NCBI GenBank assembly: GCA_963676075.2
Contig: CAXXNZ010000024.1
Span: 1 to 64,000 of the forward strand
Source of the DNA: JAHJQZ01 sp963676075
GTDB taxonomy: Bacteria; Pseudomonadota; Alphaproteobacteria; Rhizobiales; Devosiaceae
Reading direction: 5' to 3'
DNA: 64,000 nt
Of the stretch, positions 8,124 to 17,732 are shown piece by piece (positions within the stretch are counted from its first letter, which is position 1; every line of letters begins with the position of its first letter). Under the pieces are notes generated by a model. It was not told the DNA's origin. It saw only the letters and a program-made list of their open reading frames with translations, and searched no databases. Position numbers and translations under genes: made by a program.

Positions 8124-8866
8124 GCGATGTCCTGTTGCCCAGCGGCGAGGGGCCGCTGTTTCACCGTGACCGCGACTGGCATCCGCCGGCGCTGACACCA
8201 CAATACAAGAGCACGACGTTCCGCGCGCCACGCCATCCGCTGCTGGCCATGGGCCAGACGGCGACCGAGTTCACCGGCCCGACCTTCGGGCATTCCAAGC
8301 TCGGCGAACTCGACGGCGATCTGATCCGCAACTATTCCCAGGACGGCAGCGACGCCATGGGCCAGCGCATCATCGTTTATGGCCAGGTGCTCGACGAAAA
8401 TGCCCGTGCCGTGCCGAACACGCTGGTTGAGGTCTGGCAGGCCAATGCCGCCGGGCGCTACCGCCACAAGCGCGAGGGCTATCTTGCTCCGCTCGACCCC
8501 AATTTCGGCGGCTGCGGGCGCGTTCTCACCGACGAGAACGGCTTTTATTCGTTCCGCACCATCAAGCCGGGCGCCTATCCCTGGCCGAACAACGGCAATG
8601 ACTGGCGGCCGGCCCATATCCATTTCTCGATTTTCGGCGACGCCTTCGCCCAGCGCCTGATCTCCCAGATGTATTTCGAGGGCGATCCGATGATCTGGCA
8701 GTGCCCCATCGTCGGCACGGTGCCGGACAAATCGGCTATCGACCAGCTCATCGCCCGGCTCGACCGCGAGAACACCGTCCATTACGACGCTCTGGCCTAT
8801 CGCTTCGACATCGTCTTGCGCGGCCGCCGCTCGACCATGTTCGAGAACAAGCTGGAGGGGAACTGA
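8120..8866 (+). CDS. pcaH: Protocatechuate 3,4-dioxygenase beta subunit
   Basis: The catalytic subunit of the intradiol dioxygenase that cleaves protocatechuate to 3-carboxy-cis,cis-muconate. It is 248 residues. The four ferric ligands are visible with family spacing: Tyr114 in GRYRHKREG, Tyr153 in GAYPWPNN, and His166 and His168 in WRPAHIHFS. The N-terminal region with RDWHPPALTPQYKST is typical of beta subunits. It is followed two bases later by pcaG, with which it forms the alpha-beta protomer. Confidence 0.96.
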   Translation: MSDVLLPSGEGPLFHRDRDWHPPALTPQYKSTTFRAPRHPLLAMGQTATEFTGPTFGHSKLGELDGDLIRNYSQDGSDAMGQRIIVYGQVLDENARAVPNTLVEVWQANAAGRYRHKREGYLAPLDPNFGGCGRVLTDENGFYSFRTIKPGAYPWPNNGNDWRPAHIHFSIFGDAFAQRLISQMYFEGDPMIWQCPIVGTVPDKSAIDQLIARLDRENTVHYDALAYRFDIVLRGRRSTMFENKLEGN

Positions 8867-8867
8867 C

Positions 8868-9491
8868 ATGTTGCACAAGACCCAAAAGCTCAAGGAAACC
8901 CCGTCCCAGACCGCCGGTCCCTATGTCGCCATCGGCATGGCGCCGAACGCCGAAAAATTCGCCGACATCAAGGGCGTCTACAAAAAAGACCTCGGCATCA
9001 CCATGCTCGGCCCGGACACCAAGGGCGAACGCATCGAGATCGTCATCAATGTCATCGACGGCGACGGCGTGCCGGCATCCGATGCACTGATCGAGATCTG
9101 GCAGGCCGATGCCGACGGCAATTACGTCAAGGACGCCGATCCCGTCGCTGGCGACTTCACCGGCTTCGGACGCCAGGTGATGAACGACAAGGGCGAATTC
9201 TTATTTCAGACCATCAAGCCCGGCCGCGTCACCGGGCCGGATGGCTTGAGAATGGCACCGCATGTCTCGGTGTGGATCGTGGCGCGCGGTATCAATATCG
9301 GGCTGCAGACGCGGCTTTATTTCGAGGACGAGACCGAGGCCAACGCCAGTGACTGGGTGCTCAACAAGATCCCGAGCCCGCGGCGGCGCCAGACGCTGAT
9401 CGCCCGCAAGGAACAGGGCACGGACATGGTTCGCTATGTGCTCGACGTTCATTTGCAGGGCGACAAGGAAACCGTCTTCTTCGACGTCTAG
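8868..9491 (+). CDS. pcaG: Protocatechuate 3,4-dioxygenase alpha subunit
   Basis: The non-catalytic partner of PcaH, 207 residues. It shares the beta-sandwich fold (ALIEIWQADADGNY, FLFQTIKPGRV) but lacks the Tyr/His iron ligands, with APHVSVWIVARG in place of the H-x-H strand. The opening ETPSQTAGPYVAIGM is the alpha subunit signature and contributes to the active site. GGAGGGG precedes the ATG. This is the last gene of the operon here: pcaB, often next in rhizobia, does not follow; instead a repeat element and a terminator do. Confidence 0.95.
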   Translation: MLHKTQKLKETPSQTAGPYVAIGMAPNAEKFADIKGVYKKDLGITMLGPDTKGERIEIVINVIDGDGVPASDALIEIWQADADGNYVKDADPVAGDFTGFGRQVMNDKGEFLFQTIKPGRVTGPDGLRMAPHVSVWIVARGINIGLQTRLYFEDETEANASDWVLNKIPSPRRRQTLIARKEQGTDMVRYVLDVHLQGDKETVFFDV

Positions 9492-9526
9492 AACCCGTCA
9501 GGTTTTCTTGGAACCGGCGCACCTTT

Positions 9527-9684
9527 CTCCCTCCCCTTGATGGGGAGGGTGGCTCGACGAAGTCGAGTAGGGTGGGGTGGAGCCACAGGCACCGAACGTG
9601 GGCCCTTCCCCCCACCCAGGCTCACGACGGACTTAGCAAGGGCTAAGTCCTGTTCGCCGACCCTCCCCACACGGGGGAGGGAGG
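9527..9684. repeat. Third REP-doublet-like element
   Basis: CTCCCTCCCC-TTGA-TGGGGAGGGT at the left and its inverted counterpart at the right (9659-9684) are hairpin arms enclosing about 105 bp, which include a smaller inverted pair (GACTTAGCAAGGGCTAAGTC). It lies just after pcaG. Sequence differs from the other two doublets. Confidence 0.7.
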
Positions 9685-9748
9685 CAGTGGGCGCGTCGGC
9701 ACAAGATGACCTCTTCTAGCTCCGCTATCCGACTATATTTTGGTTATG

Positions 9749-9794
9749 AATCGCGCCCGTTTTGGCTTCGCTGGCAGCGGGCGCGGTTCTTTTT
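9749..9794 (+). terminator. Rho-independent terminator after pcaDCHG
   Basis: AATCGCGCCCG pairs with CGGGCGCGGTT across an 18-base loop and is followed by CTTTTT. It separates pcaDCHG from pcaIJF. Confidence 0.75.
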
Positions 9795-9805
9795 ATAACT
9801 CCTGT

Positions 9806-9823
9806 GTTATCGCCTGCCATAAC
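9806..9823. promoter_or_regulatory. Inverted repeat upstream of pcaI, candidate operator
   Basis: GTTAT-N8-ATAAC lies 70-90 bases upstream of the pcaI start, after the terminator. pcaIJF is usually controlled by an IclR-type PcaR; the match to any known site is not established. Confidence 0.35.
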
Positions 9824-9893
9824 CATTTCATTTCCGTCTCGCGCGCCGACCTGCCAGAAACAAACTCCTATCGAAACGGGTGGAGGCGTTACG

Positions 9894-10742
9894 GTGACCG
9901 AGTTCTTGTCCCTGGCCGATGCGGTTCGGCAAAATCTCAAACCGGGCGATGCCGTCGCCTTCGAGGGGTTCACCCATCTGATCCCGCATGCGGCGGCGCA
10001 TGAGGCGATCCGGCAGGGTATTTCGGACCTGACCCTGATCCGCATGACGCCGGACATCATCTACGACCAGATGATCGGAATGGGGCTGGCGAAAAAAGTG
10101 GTGTTCTCCTATGCCGGCAATCCCGGCGTCGGGCTGTTGCGCCGCATGCGCGACGCCATCGAGAACCAGTATCCCCGCGCCATCGAGACGGTAGAGCACT
10201 CCCATTCCGCCATGGCCCAGGCCTATGAGGCCGGCGCCTCGGGCCTGCCGTTGGCGGTATTCCGCGGCTATCTCGGCGCCGACCTGAAAAAGGTCAATCC
10301 CGACATAAAGTCCGTCACTTGCCCGTTCACCGGCGAGGAACTGGCCGCCATCCCGGCGCACAGGCCCGACGTCAGCTTCATCCACGCACAGAAGGCCAGC
10401 GAGAAGGGCGATGTGCTGATCGAGGGCATCATCGGCGTGCAGAAGGAAGCAGCCCTTGCCGCAAAGCGCGTCGTCGTCACGGTCGAGGAAGTGGTGCCGG
10501 ATTTCGAGGGATTGCACCCCAATCTTTGCATCCTGCCGCACTGGACCATCGACGCCATTGCCGTGGTGCCGGGTGGCGCGCACCCCTCCTACACCCACGG
10601 CTATTACGCCCGCGACAACGCCGCCTATCTCGACTGGGACAAGATCTCCGCCGACCGCGAGCTGTTTGCCAGCTGGATGAAGGACAATGTGTTGAACACC
10701 GGCCCGGAGATATTCGCCACTCGCGTGGAGGGCCTGAGATGA
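9894..10742 (+). CDS. pcaI: 3-oxoadipate CoA-transferase subunit A
   Basis: The alpha subunit of succinyl-CoA:3-oxoadipate CoA-transferase, 282 residues from a GTG at 9894. This start is chosen over an upstream ATG because TGGAGG lies 7 bases before it and the preceding 44 codons do not resemble the family. Features are the glycine-rich CoA region AVAFEGFTHLIPH, VFSYAGNPGVG and the C-terminal PGGAHPSYTHGYY. It ends in an ATGA overlap with pcaJ. With PcaJ it activates beta-ketoadipate for thiolysis. Confidence 0.93.
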   Translation: MTEFLSLADAVRQNLKPGDAVAFEGFTHLIPHAAAHEAIRQGISDLTLIRMTPDIIYDQMIGMGLAKKVVFSYAGNPGVGLLRRMRDAIENQYPRAIETVEHSHSAMAQAYEAGASGLPLAVFRGYLGADLKKVNPDIKSVTCPFTGEELAAIPAHRPDVSFIHAQKASEKGDVLIEGIIGVQKEAALAAKRVVVTVEEVVPDFEGLHPNLCILPHWTIDAIAVVPGGAHPSYTHGYYARDNAAYLDWDKISADRELFASWMKDNVLNTGPEIFATRVEGLR

Positions 10743-11515
10743 GCGGTTTCACCCCCAACGAAATGATGACCATCGCGGCAGCTCGGGCGCTTTCCAACGA
10801 CGATGTCTGTTTCGTCGGCATCGGCGCGCCTTCGGCGGCCTGCAATGTGGCGCGACTGACCCATGCTCCGGACATCACGCTGATCTACGAGTCCGGCACC
10901 ATAGGCACACGACCGAATGTCTTGCCGCTGTCGATCGGCGATGGCGAATTGTGCGAGACGGCGGTGTCGACCGTCTCGGTGCCCGAGATGTTCCGCTATT
11001 GGCTGATGGGCGGGCGCATATCCATCGGCTTTCTCGGCGCAGCCCAGCTCGACCGCTTCGGCAATATCAACACCACCGTCATCGGCGATTATGCCAATCC
11101 CAAGGTCCGCCTGCCCGGCGGCGGCGGCGCGCCGGAAATCGCCTCGTCCTGCGGCGAGGTCTTCATCACCCTGAAGCAGGCAAAACGGTCGATGGTCGAG
11201 AAAATCGATTTCTTCACCTCCTTCGGCCATGGCGAAGGCGGCGACCACCGCCAGCGCCTCGGCATCACCACCAAGGGGCCGACGCTGTTGATCACCGATC
11301 TCGCCATCTGGCGCCCCGATCCGGAGACCAAGGAATTCACCGTCCGCTCGCTCCATCCCGGTGTGACACGCGACATGGTGCAGGAGACCTGCGGCTGGAC
11401 GATCAGATTCGCCGATAGCCTCGAAGAGACGCCGGCGCCGACCGAGCTGGAACTGACGACGCTTCGGGATTTGCAAGCCCGCACCAAAGCGGCGCACGAA
11501 GGAACGGGGAGTTAG
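10739..11515 (+). CDS. pcaJ: 3-oxoadipate CoA-transferase subunit B
   Basis: The beta subunit, 258 residues, carrying the catalytic glutamate (Glu51) in IYESGTIG. Other features are FVGIGAPSAACNVARL at the N-terminus, LGAAQLDRFGNINTT, and PGGGGAPEIASSC, the conserved glycine-rich loop. The ATG at 10739 lies within the pcaI stop region (ATGA), indicating translational coupling and a 1:1 complex. pcaF follows after 3 bases. Confidence 0.94.
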   Translation: MSGFTPNEMMTIAAARALSNDDVCFVGIGAPSAACNVARLTHAPDITLIYESGTIGTRPNVLPLSIGDGELCETAVSTVSVPEMFRYWLMGGRISIGFLGAAQLDRFGNINTTVIGDYANPKVRLPGGGGAPEIASSCGEVFITLKQAKRSMVEKIDFFTSFGHGEGGDHRQRLGITTKGPTLLITDLAIWRPDPETKEFTVRSLHPGVTRDMVQETCGWTIRFADSLEETPAPTELELTTLRDLQARTKAAHEGTGS

Positions 11516-11518
11516 CAT

Positions 11519-12724
<1,206 letters not shown>

Positions 12725-12731
12725 CCGCGCA

Positions 12732-13421
12732 TTACGGCAGGTAGGCGATCAGCTCGTCGGTCTTCATCACCGAGCAATAGATCATGTTGATGATCTCGAT
12801 CTCCCGGTCGTGCAACTCCTGGCTGCCGGCGGCGCAGGCATCCTCGACGACGATGACATCGAAGCTTTCGTCGGCAAGGCTCCTGACGGTCGAGGACACG
12901 CACTGATCGGTGAAGATGCCGGCACACACGACATGGGTGATGCCCATGTTGGATAGGATCAGTCTCAGATTGGTGCCGGTCAGGGCGCTGTCGGTGGTCT
13001 TGGTGACAACGATCTCCTCACCTTTCGGTCCGATCTCACTGACGATCTGCGAGGCCTCATCGTCTTTCGGCAGCAGCAGATTGTTCCAGCCGGGCTTTTT
13101 CTGGCTCAGCGAGCGATCTCGGCCGTCGGTTAACTGGCAGGCGATGCGGGCGAAAAACACGTCGAGCCCCTTGGCGCGAAAGCTGTCGAGCAGGCGCTTT
13201 GTGTTGGGAATGACCAGCTCCCGCATGCGGGTGTGATAGGGCTCCCAGGCCTGGAAACGGGCGAGGTCTTCGCCGCTCAGTGTCGCCGGATCCTCGCGTT
13301 CGAGATAGGTGTTCTGGATGTCGATGACCAGCAACGCCACCCTTCCGGGTTCGAGCACCGGGTCCTCGGGCTCCGGTGCGCCCTGATAGTAAAACGACCG
13401 ATAGTCTGTCTTCCAGCTCAT
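12732..13421 (-). CDS. Isochorismatase-like cysteine hydrolase
   Basis: A 229-residue member of the isochorismatase-like hydrolase superfamily. The catalytic triad is visible: Asp34 in LLVIDIQNTYL, Lys141 in VVTKTTDSAL and Cys174 in FTDQCVSSTVRS, so it is an amidase-type enzyme rather than isochorismatase itself. The start at 13421 is supported by GGAAGG 8 bases upstream. Candidate substrates for relatives include biuret, ureidoacrylate and N-carbamoyl compounds; sequence alone does not decide. It is convergent with pcaF and downstream of the Hyf-like operon, after a gap of about 130 bp. Confidence 0.8.
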   Translation of the reverse strand: MSWKTDYRSFYYQGAPEPEDPVLEPGRVALLVIDIQNTYLEREDPATLSGEDLARFQAWEPYHTRMRELVIPNTKRLLDSFRAKGLDVFFARIACQLTDGRDRSLSQKKPGWNNLLLPKDDEASQIVSEIGPKGEEIVVTKTTDSALTGTNLRLILSNMGITHVVCAGIFTDQCVSSTVRSLADESFDVIVVEDACAAGSQELHDREIEIINMIYCSVMKTDELIAYLP

Positions 13422-13550
13422 CGCCCTGCCTTCCCGCTGCGGATGAAGATTAGCTCCATCATGCCGGCTTTCATCCGTGCAGGGAACCGGTTGCGGTATT
13501 GTGAGTATGGACTCACCGGCTTGTCGTCCTGTGTCCTGGAACAAGTATAC

Positions 13551-14084
13551 TCAGTTGCCGACATGCGTGCTGGCCACGCTCAGCAGCGCCAGCAGGCCCT
13601 TGAGCAACGCCATGGGATCGGGCGGGCAGCCGGGAATGTGAAGATCGACCGGTACAACCGCCGACACGCCACCAAGCACCGCATAGCTGCCGGTAAAACA
13701 GCCGCCATCGAGAGCGCAATCGCCGACGGCCACGACCCATTTCGGAGCTGGCGTTGCGTCATAGGTTCGCTTCAATGCCTCGGCCATGTTCTTCGTCACC
13801 GGCCCGGTGACCAGCAGCACATCGGCATGACGCGGTGAGGCGACGAAATGCAGGCCGAAACGCTCGACATCGTAATAGGCATTATTGAGAGCATGGATTT
13901 CGAGCTCGCAGCCATTACACGAACCGGCGTCGACCTCGCGGATGGAAAGGCTCCGGCCAAGCGCGCGGCGGCCCTCGCGGCCCAGCGCCTTCGCGAGCTC
14001 CTCAAGACCCGCATCGTCGGGCACCGGTGCGGGCTCGGTGAGTGGGCGCTTGATGAGGCTTTCGAACAGAAGTTTGCGCATCAT
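13551..14084 (-). CDS. HyfI/HycG-like NuoB-type iron-sulfur subunit
   Basis: The small electron-transfer subunit of a formate-hydrogenlyase-like complex, homologous to NuoB of complex I. It is 177 residues, shorter than E. coli HyfI (252). Ligands for a proximal [4Fe-4S] cluster are present: Cys56 and Cys59 in AGSCNGCELE, Cys123 in VGDCALDGG and Cys153 in IPGCPPDP. It is the last gene of the operon, 4 bases after the large-subunit gene. The intact cluster site contrasts with the large subunit, which has lost its [NiFe] ligands. Confidence 0.88.
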   Translation of the reverse strand: MMRKLLFESLIKRPLTEPAPVPDDAGLEELAKALGREGRRALGRSLSIREVDAGSCNGCELEIHALNNAYYDVERFGLHFVASPRHADVLLVTGPVTKNMAEALKRTYDATPAPKWVVAVGDCALDGGCFTGSYAVLGGVSAVVPVDLHIPGCPPDPMALLKGLLALLSVASTHVGN

Positions 14085-14088
14085 CGGC

Positions 14089-15606
14089 CTAGAGGTCGTG
14101 CCCCGAATAGGAGCAGTTGAAGGATTTGTTGCATATGGGGAAATCGGCGACGATGTTGTCCTCGATCACCGCTTCGAGCAAAGGCCACTGGAACCAGGAC
14201 GGGTCGCGCAGATAGCAGCGTTCGACCAGTCCGGTTTTGCCGATCCTTAGCCAGACGAGCACATCACCCCGGAACCCTTCGACAAGCGCCAGCCCTTCGC
14301 CGGACTGACCCAAGGCAGGCAGCTCGGTGCGGATGGGGCCGGTGGGGAGCCTGTCGAGGATCTGCGCGATCAGACTGAGGCTCTGTTCCACTTCCCTGAT
14401 GCGGATCCAGACGCGGGCATTGACGTCACCATCCTCACGGACGGGCATGTCGAACACCAGCTCATCATAGGGCGCATAGGACATGGATTTGCGCACATCG
14501 AACCCGCGCCCCGACGCCCTGCCGACAAAACCGCCGGCGCCGAACTCTGCCGCCAGCTCTTTTGACAGATATCCGGTCTTGACCGTGCGGTCCTGCAGCG
14601 ACGGTGTGTCGTCATATAGCGTGACGATGCCGGGGAAGCGCTTGCCGATCCCGGCAACCATGGCGCGGATGGCGGCGATGCCCTCCCCGTCCGCATCGAC
14701 GGCAACACCACCGGGCACGACGCAATCGAACATCAGCCGATGCCCGAAGGCTTTTGCGGCGGCGCGCAACACCTGTTCGCGCAACACGGCGCAATGGGCC
14801 AGCATCAGCGAAAAGGCGGCGTCATTGCACACCCCGCCGATGTCGCCGAGATGATTGGCCAGCCGTTCGAGTTCGGCCATCAAGGCGCGCAGCCATTGGG
14901 CACGCGGCGGCGACGTCACGCCGAGCGCGGCTTCGGCGGCGCGGGCGAAGGCAAAGGAATAGGCGACCGAACTGTCACCGGAGGTGCGCGCCGCAAACCG
15001 TGCCGCAGCATCGAGCGCGCTGCCTTCGATCAGCGTGTTCAGCCCCTTGTGGACATAACCGAGCCGTTCTTCGAGCCGAACCACTGTTTCGCCATTGGCG
15101 GTGAAACGGAAATGCCCCGGCTCGATGATACCGGCATGGACAGGCCCGACCGGGATTTCATGCAACCCTTCGCCTTCGGCGGGCAGAAACGAATAGGGCT
15201 TGGCTTTCGCGGTGGAACGGCTTGCCTTGCCGAGGGGATGTTTCACGCCCCATTTGCCGTGATCGAGCCAGGGCCTTGTGTCCGGCGCACCTTCGGCGAA
15301 ATGACCGGTGAGGTCCTCGACACTGCGTTCGAGCCGCTGAGCCGGCGCGTGCACACGGCCAACCGACGGGTAGCGCCCATCCGGGCAGGCCAGCGAGAAA
15401 ACGGCAATTGCTGCGTCGGAATCATCCAGAACCGCCATGCGAACCGTCTCGCCATCGCCCCACAGGCCGAGCAGCGTCGCGGACTCGCTATTGAGCGCCG
15501 CAGCAAGCGCACGCCAGTCTTCAGCCGTGACGGCATAGCCATCAAAGCCATGGGCTGTTCGCACAGATCTGCGCCGCTTGAGGATCGAGGTCCAGAATGC
15601 CGTCAT
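14089..15606 (-). CDS. HyfG/HycE-like large subunit lacking [NiFe] ligands
   Basis: A 505-residue protein combining a NuoC-like N-terminus with a NuoD/[NiFe]-hydrogenase large-subunit domain (IPVGPVHAGIIEPGHFRF, RLGYVHKGLN, ELERLANHLGDIGG). In true hydrogenases the first CxxC follows RxCGxC; here the segment is RTSGDSS (207-213) with no cysteine. The C-terminal DPCxxC is also absent: the end reads FPICNKSFNCSYSGHDL, with Cys492 and Cys498 not in CxxC spacing. The protein therefore cannot hold a canonical [NiFe] centre and resembles the Ehr (energy-converting hydrogenase-related) group. What it reacts with is unknown. Confidence 0.88.
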   Translation of the reverse strand: MTAFWTSILKRRRSVRTAHGFDGYAVTAEDWRALAAALNSESATLLGLWGDGETVRMAVLDDSDAAIAVFSLACPDGRYPSVGRVHAPAQRLERSVEDLTGHFAEGAPDTRPWLDHGKWGVKHPLGKASRSTAKAKPYSFLPAEGEGLHEIPVGPVHAGIIEPGHFRFTANGETVVRLEERLGYVHKGLNTLIEGSALDAAARFAARTSGDSSVAYSFAFARAAEAALGVTSPPRAQWLRALMAELERLANHLGDIGGVCNDAAFSLMLAHCAVLREQVLRAAAKAFGHRLMFDCVVPGGVAVDADGEGIAAIRAMVAGIGKRFPGIVTLYDDTPSLQDRTVKTGYLSKELAAEFGAGGFVGRASGRGFDVRKSMSYAPYDELVFDMPVREDGDVNARVWIRIREVEQSLSLIAQILDRLPTGPIRTELPALGQSGEGLALVEGFRGDVLVWLRIGKTGLVERCYLRDPSWFQWPLLEAVIEDNIVADFPICNKSFNCSYSGHDL

Positions 15607-15618
15607 ACCTACCTCCCT

Positions 15619-17070
15619 CTAGCCCAGACTGGCCGCGACGTGCTGGAACCAACCGACCAGCGGGCCCGGCAGAAAAACACCGGCCGCGACCATCAGCGCC
15701 AGATGGGTGTAAAGCGGCAGGTAGTTCACCCTGACCGGCGCCAAGTTCCCGGTCGGCGTGCCGAAGACAATGTCGGTTGCCCGCATGATCAGCGCCCCGA
15801 AGGCAACAAGAAGGCCAAACACCAGTAGCAGTGCCAGCACCGGTTGGACCGCGAAAGCGGAAGTGACGAGCAGAAATTCGCTCATGAAGACGCCGGACGG
15901 CGGCAGGCCGGCGATGGCGATGACGCCGATCAGCAACCCCCAGCCGAGTGCCGGATGGGTCTGGGTCAAGCCGCGGATTTCGGCGATCTTCTGGGTGCCC
16001 TTGATCTGGGCGACATGACCGACGGCGTAAAAGATCGCCGATTTCGTCAGCGAATGCATGACCATGTGCAACAGGCCGGCGAAATTGGCCAAAGGTCCGC
16101 CAAGGCCGAAAGCGAAGACGATGATGCCCATGTGCTCGATCGAGGAATAGGCGAACAGCCGTTTGATATCGCGCCGGCGGTAGAGCATGAAGGCGGCAAA
16201 GATTAGCGACAGCAGCCCCATCGCCATCATCAGCGGCCCCGGCCCGATGGCGTCGGGATTGGCGGCGAACAAGATCTTGAAGCGCAAGACCGCATAAAGC
16301 GCGACATTGAGCAAAAGCCCCGACAGCACCGCCGAGATCGGCGTCGGCCCCTCGGCATGGGCGTCGGGCAACCAGGCGTGCAGCGGCGCCAAGCCGACCT
16401 TGGTGCCATAGCCGAGCATCAGGAAAACGAAGGCGAGATTCAAAAGCGCCGGATCGAATTCAGCGGCCTTGCTGACGAGCAGGGTCCACACCATCGCGTC
16501 CTGCCCTTCGCCGATCAGCGGCAGGGCGGCGAGATAAACCAGAATGGTGCCGAACAGCGCAAACCCGATGCCGACGCTGCCGAGCAGGAAGTATTTCCAC
16601 GCCGCCTCGAGCGCCTGGTGGGTACGATAGATGCCAACCATCATCACCGTGGTCAGCGTCGCCAGTTCGACGGCCACCCACATCAGCCCGATGTTATTGG
16701 CAACGAACGCCAGGTTCATGCCGAACATCATGATCTGGTACATGGCGTGATAAAATCGGATGTTGGCGGGTGTCAGGTGCCCTGTTTCAAGTTCGTGCGA
16801 GATGTAGCTGGCCGAGAACAGCGCTGCGGTGAACCCGACAAAGGTGTTGAGCACGATGAAGACGATGTTGAGATCGTCGATGAACAGGAACTGACCCGGC
16901 TCCGGCCGTTCGGTGACGAACAGCGACAGAGCCGCGACAAAGGTCAGAAGGCTGGCGACAACATTGAGCCGCGCTGCGGCCCGATAGCCCGGCAACACCG
17001 CAAGCACCAGCGCCGACACAACCGGGATGACAATGACGGCGAACGCGGCGGAAAACGGCAGGGCGATCAT
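15619..17070 (-). CDS. HyfF-like antiporter-type membrane subunit
   Basis: A 483-residue, multi-spanning membrane protein of the NuoL/M/N-Mrp antiporter family. The channel residues are retained: the Glu in LMWVAVELATL and the Lys in GYGTKVGLAPLHAWLPDAH, followed by EGPTPISAVLSGLLLN and the helix HMGIIVFAFGLGG. It would move protons or sodium across the cytoplasmic membrane as part of the Hyf-like complex. It overlaps the upstream gene by ATGA. Length is somewhat below E. coli HyfF (526). Confidence 0.87.
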   Translation of the reverse strand: MIALPFSAAFAVIVIPVVSALVLAVLPGYRAAARLNVVASLLTFVAALSLFVTERPEPGQFLFIDDLNIVFIVLNTFVGFTAALFSASYISHELETGHLTPANIRFYHAMYQIMMFGMNLAFVANNIGLMWVAVELATLTTVMMVGIYRTHQALEAAWKYFLLGSVGIGFALFGTILVYLAALPLIGEGQDAMVWTLLVSKAAEFDPALLNLAFVFLMLGYGTKVGLAPLHAWLPDAHAEGPTPISAVLSGLLLNVALYAVLRFKILFAANPDAIGPGPLMMAMGLLSLIFAAFMLYRRRDIKRLFAYSSIEHMGIIVFAFGLGGPLANFAGLLHMVMHSLTKSAIFYAVGHVAQIKGTQKIAEIRGLTQTHPALGWGLLIGVIAIAGLPPSGVFMSEFLLVTSAFAVQPVLALLLVFGLLVAFGALIMRATDIVFGTPTGNLAPVRVNYLPLYTHLALMVAAGVFLPGPLVGWFQHVAASLG

Positions 17071-17732
17071 CCGCGCTCTCCTCGGTGTTCATCGAGCGCA
17101 CCGACATCGACGGTGTCGAAGCGCTCGCGGATGCGGAACAGGAACACGCCGATGACGAAAAAGGCGATGACGATCGAGAAGGCGACGGAAATCTCGACAA
17201 CCAGTGGCATGCCGCGCGCGCCCGTTGCCGCCAGGATCAGCCCGTTCTCCATCGACATGAAGCCGATGACCTGGCTGACCGCATTGCGGCGCGTGACCAT
17301 CAGCAACAACCCGAGCAGCAGCACCGACAGCGCAAAGGCAAGGTCTTCACGGGCGAAGGCGTCGGCGCCCGGCGTCACCTTGAGGACGACAACCATCGAC
17401 AGAGCGACAAGCGCCATGCCGACAAGCATGGTCGACCCGATCCCGACCACCGTTTCGATGTCGCGGTGAATGCCCAGACGTCTGACGATGGCGTGCAGGG
17501 TCAGCGGAATGAACGCCGTCTTGAAAACCAGCGCGATTAGCGCCGTGATAACCAGATGCGGCGCGTCCTGAACATAGGCCTGCCAGCCCACCGACAACGT
17601 CAACATCAGCGCGTGCAGGGCATAGGTGTTGATCAGGGCATAGAGCCGATCCTGATAGAGCATCATGAAGCTCACCAGCACCAGGCCTCCGGCGAACAGA
17701 TGGGCGATGTCGAAATCGAGACTGCCCATCAC
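17067..17732 (-). CDS. HyfE-like (NuoK-related) membrane subunit
   Basis: A 221-residue membrane protein with about six to seven predicted spans, matching E. coli HyfE in length (216). Recognisable pieces are FEDTVTRRNAVSQVIGFMSMENG-like sequence (RRNAVSQVIGFMSMENG) in the C-terminal half and LVFKTAFIPLTLHAIVRR. HyfE subunits resemble NuoK and contribute to ion translocation. It overlaps neighbours on both sides by ATGA, consistent with stoichiometric synthesis. Confidence 0.82.
   Translation of the reverse strand: MMGSLDFDIAHLFAGGLVLVSFMMLYQDRLYALINTYALHALMLTLSVGWQAYVQDAPHLVITALIALVFKTAFIPLTLHAIVRRLGIHRDIETVVGIGSTMLVGMALVALSMVVVLKVTPGADAFAREDLAFALSVLLLGLLLMVTRRNAVSQVIGFMSMENGLILAATGARGMPLVVEISVAFSIVIAFFVIGVFLFRIRERFDTVDVGALDEHRGERG

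Noticed and set aside
9762..9893. An N-terminal extension of pcaI from an upstream ATG
   Set aside because: The sequence overlaps the terminator and candidate operator, and the GTG at 9894 has a strong ribosome site and matches the family.
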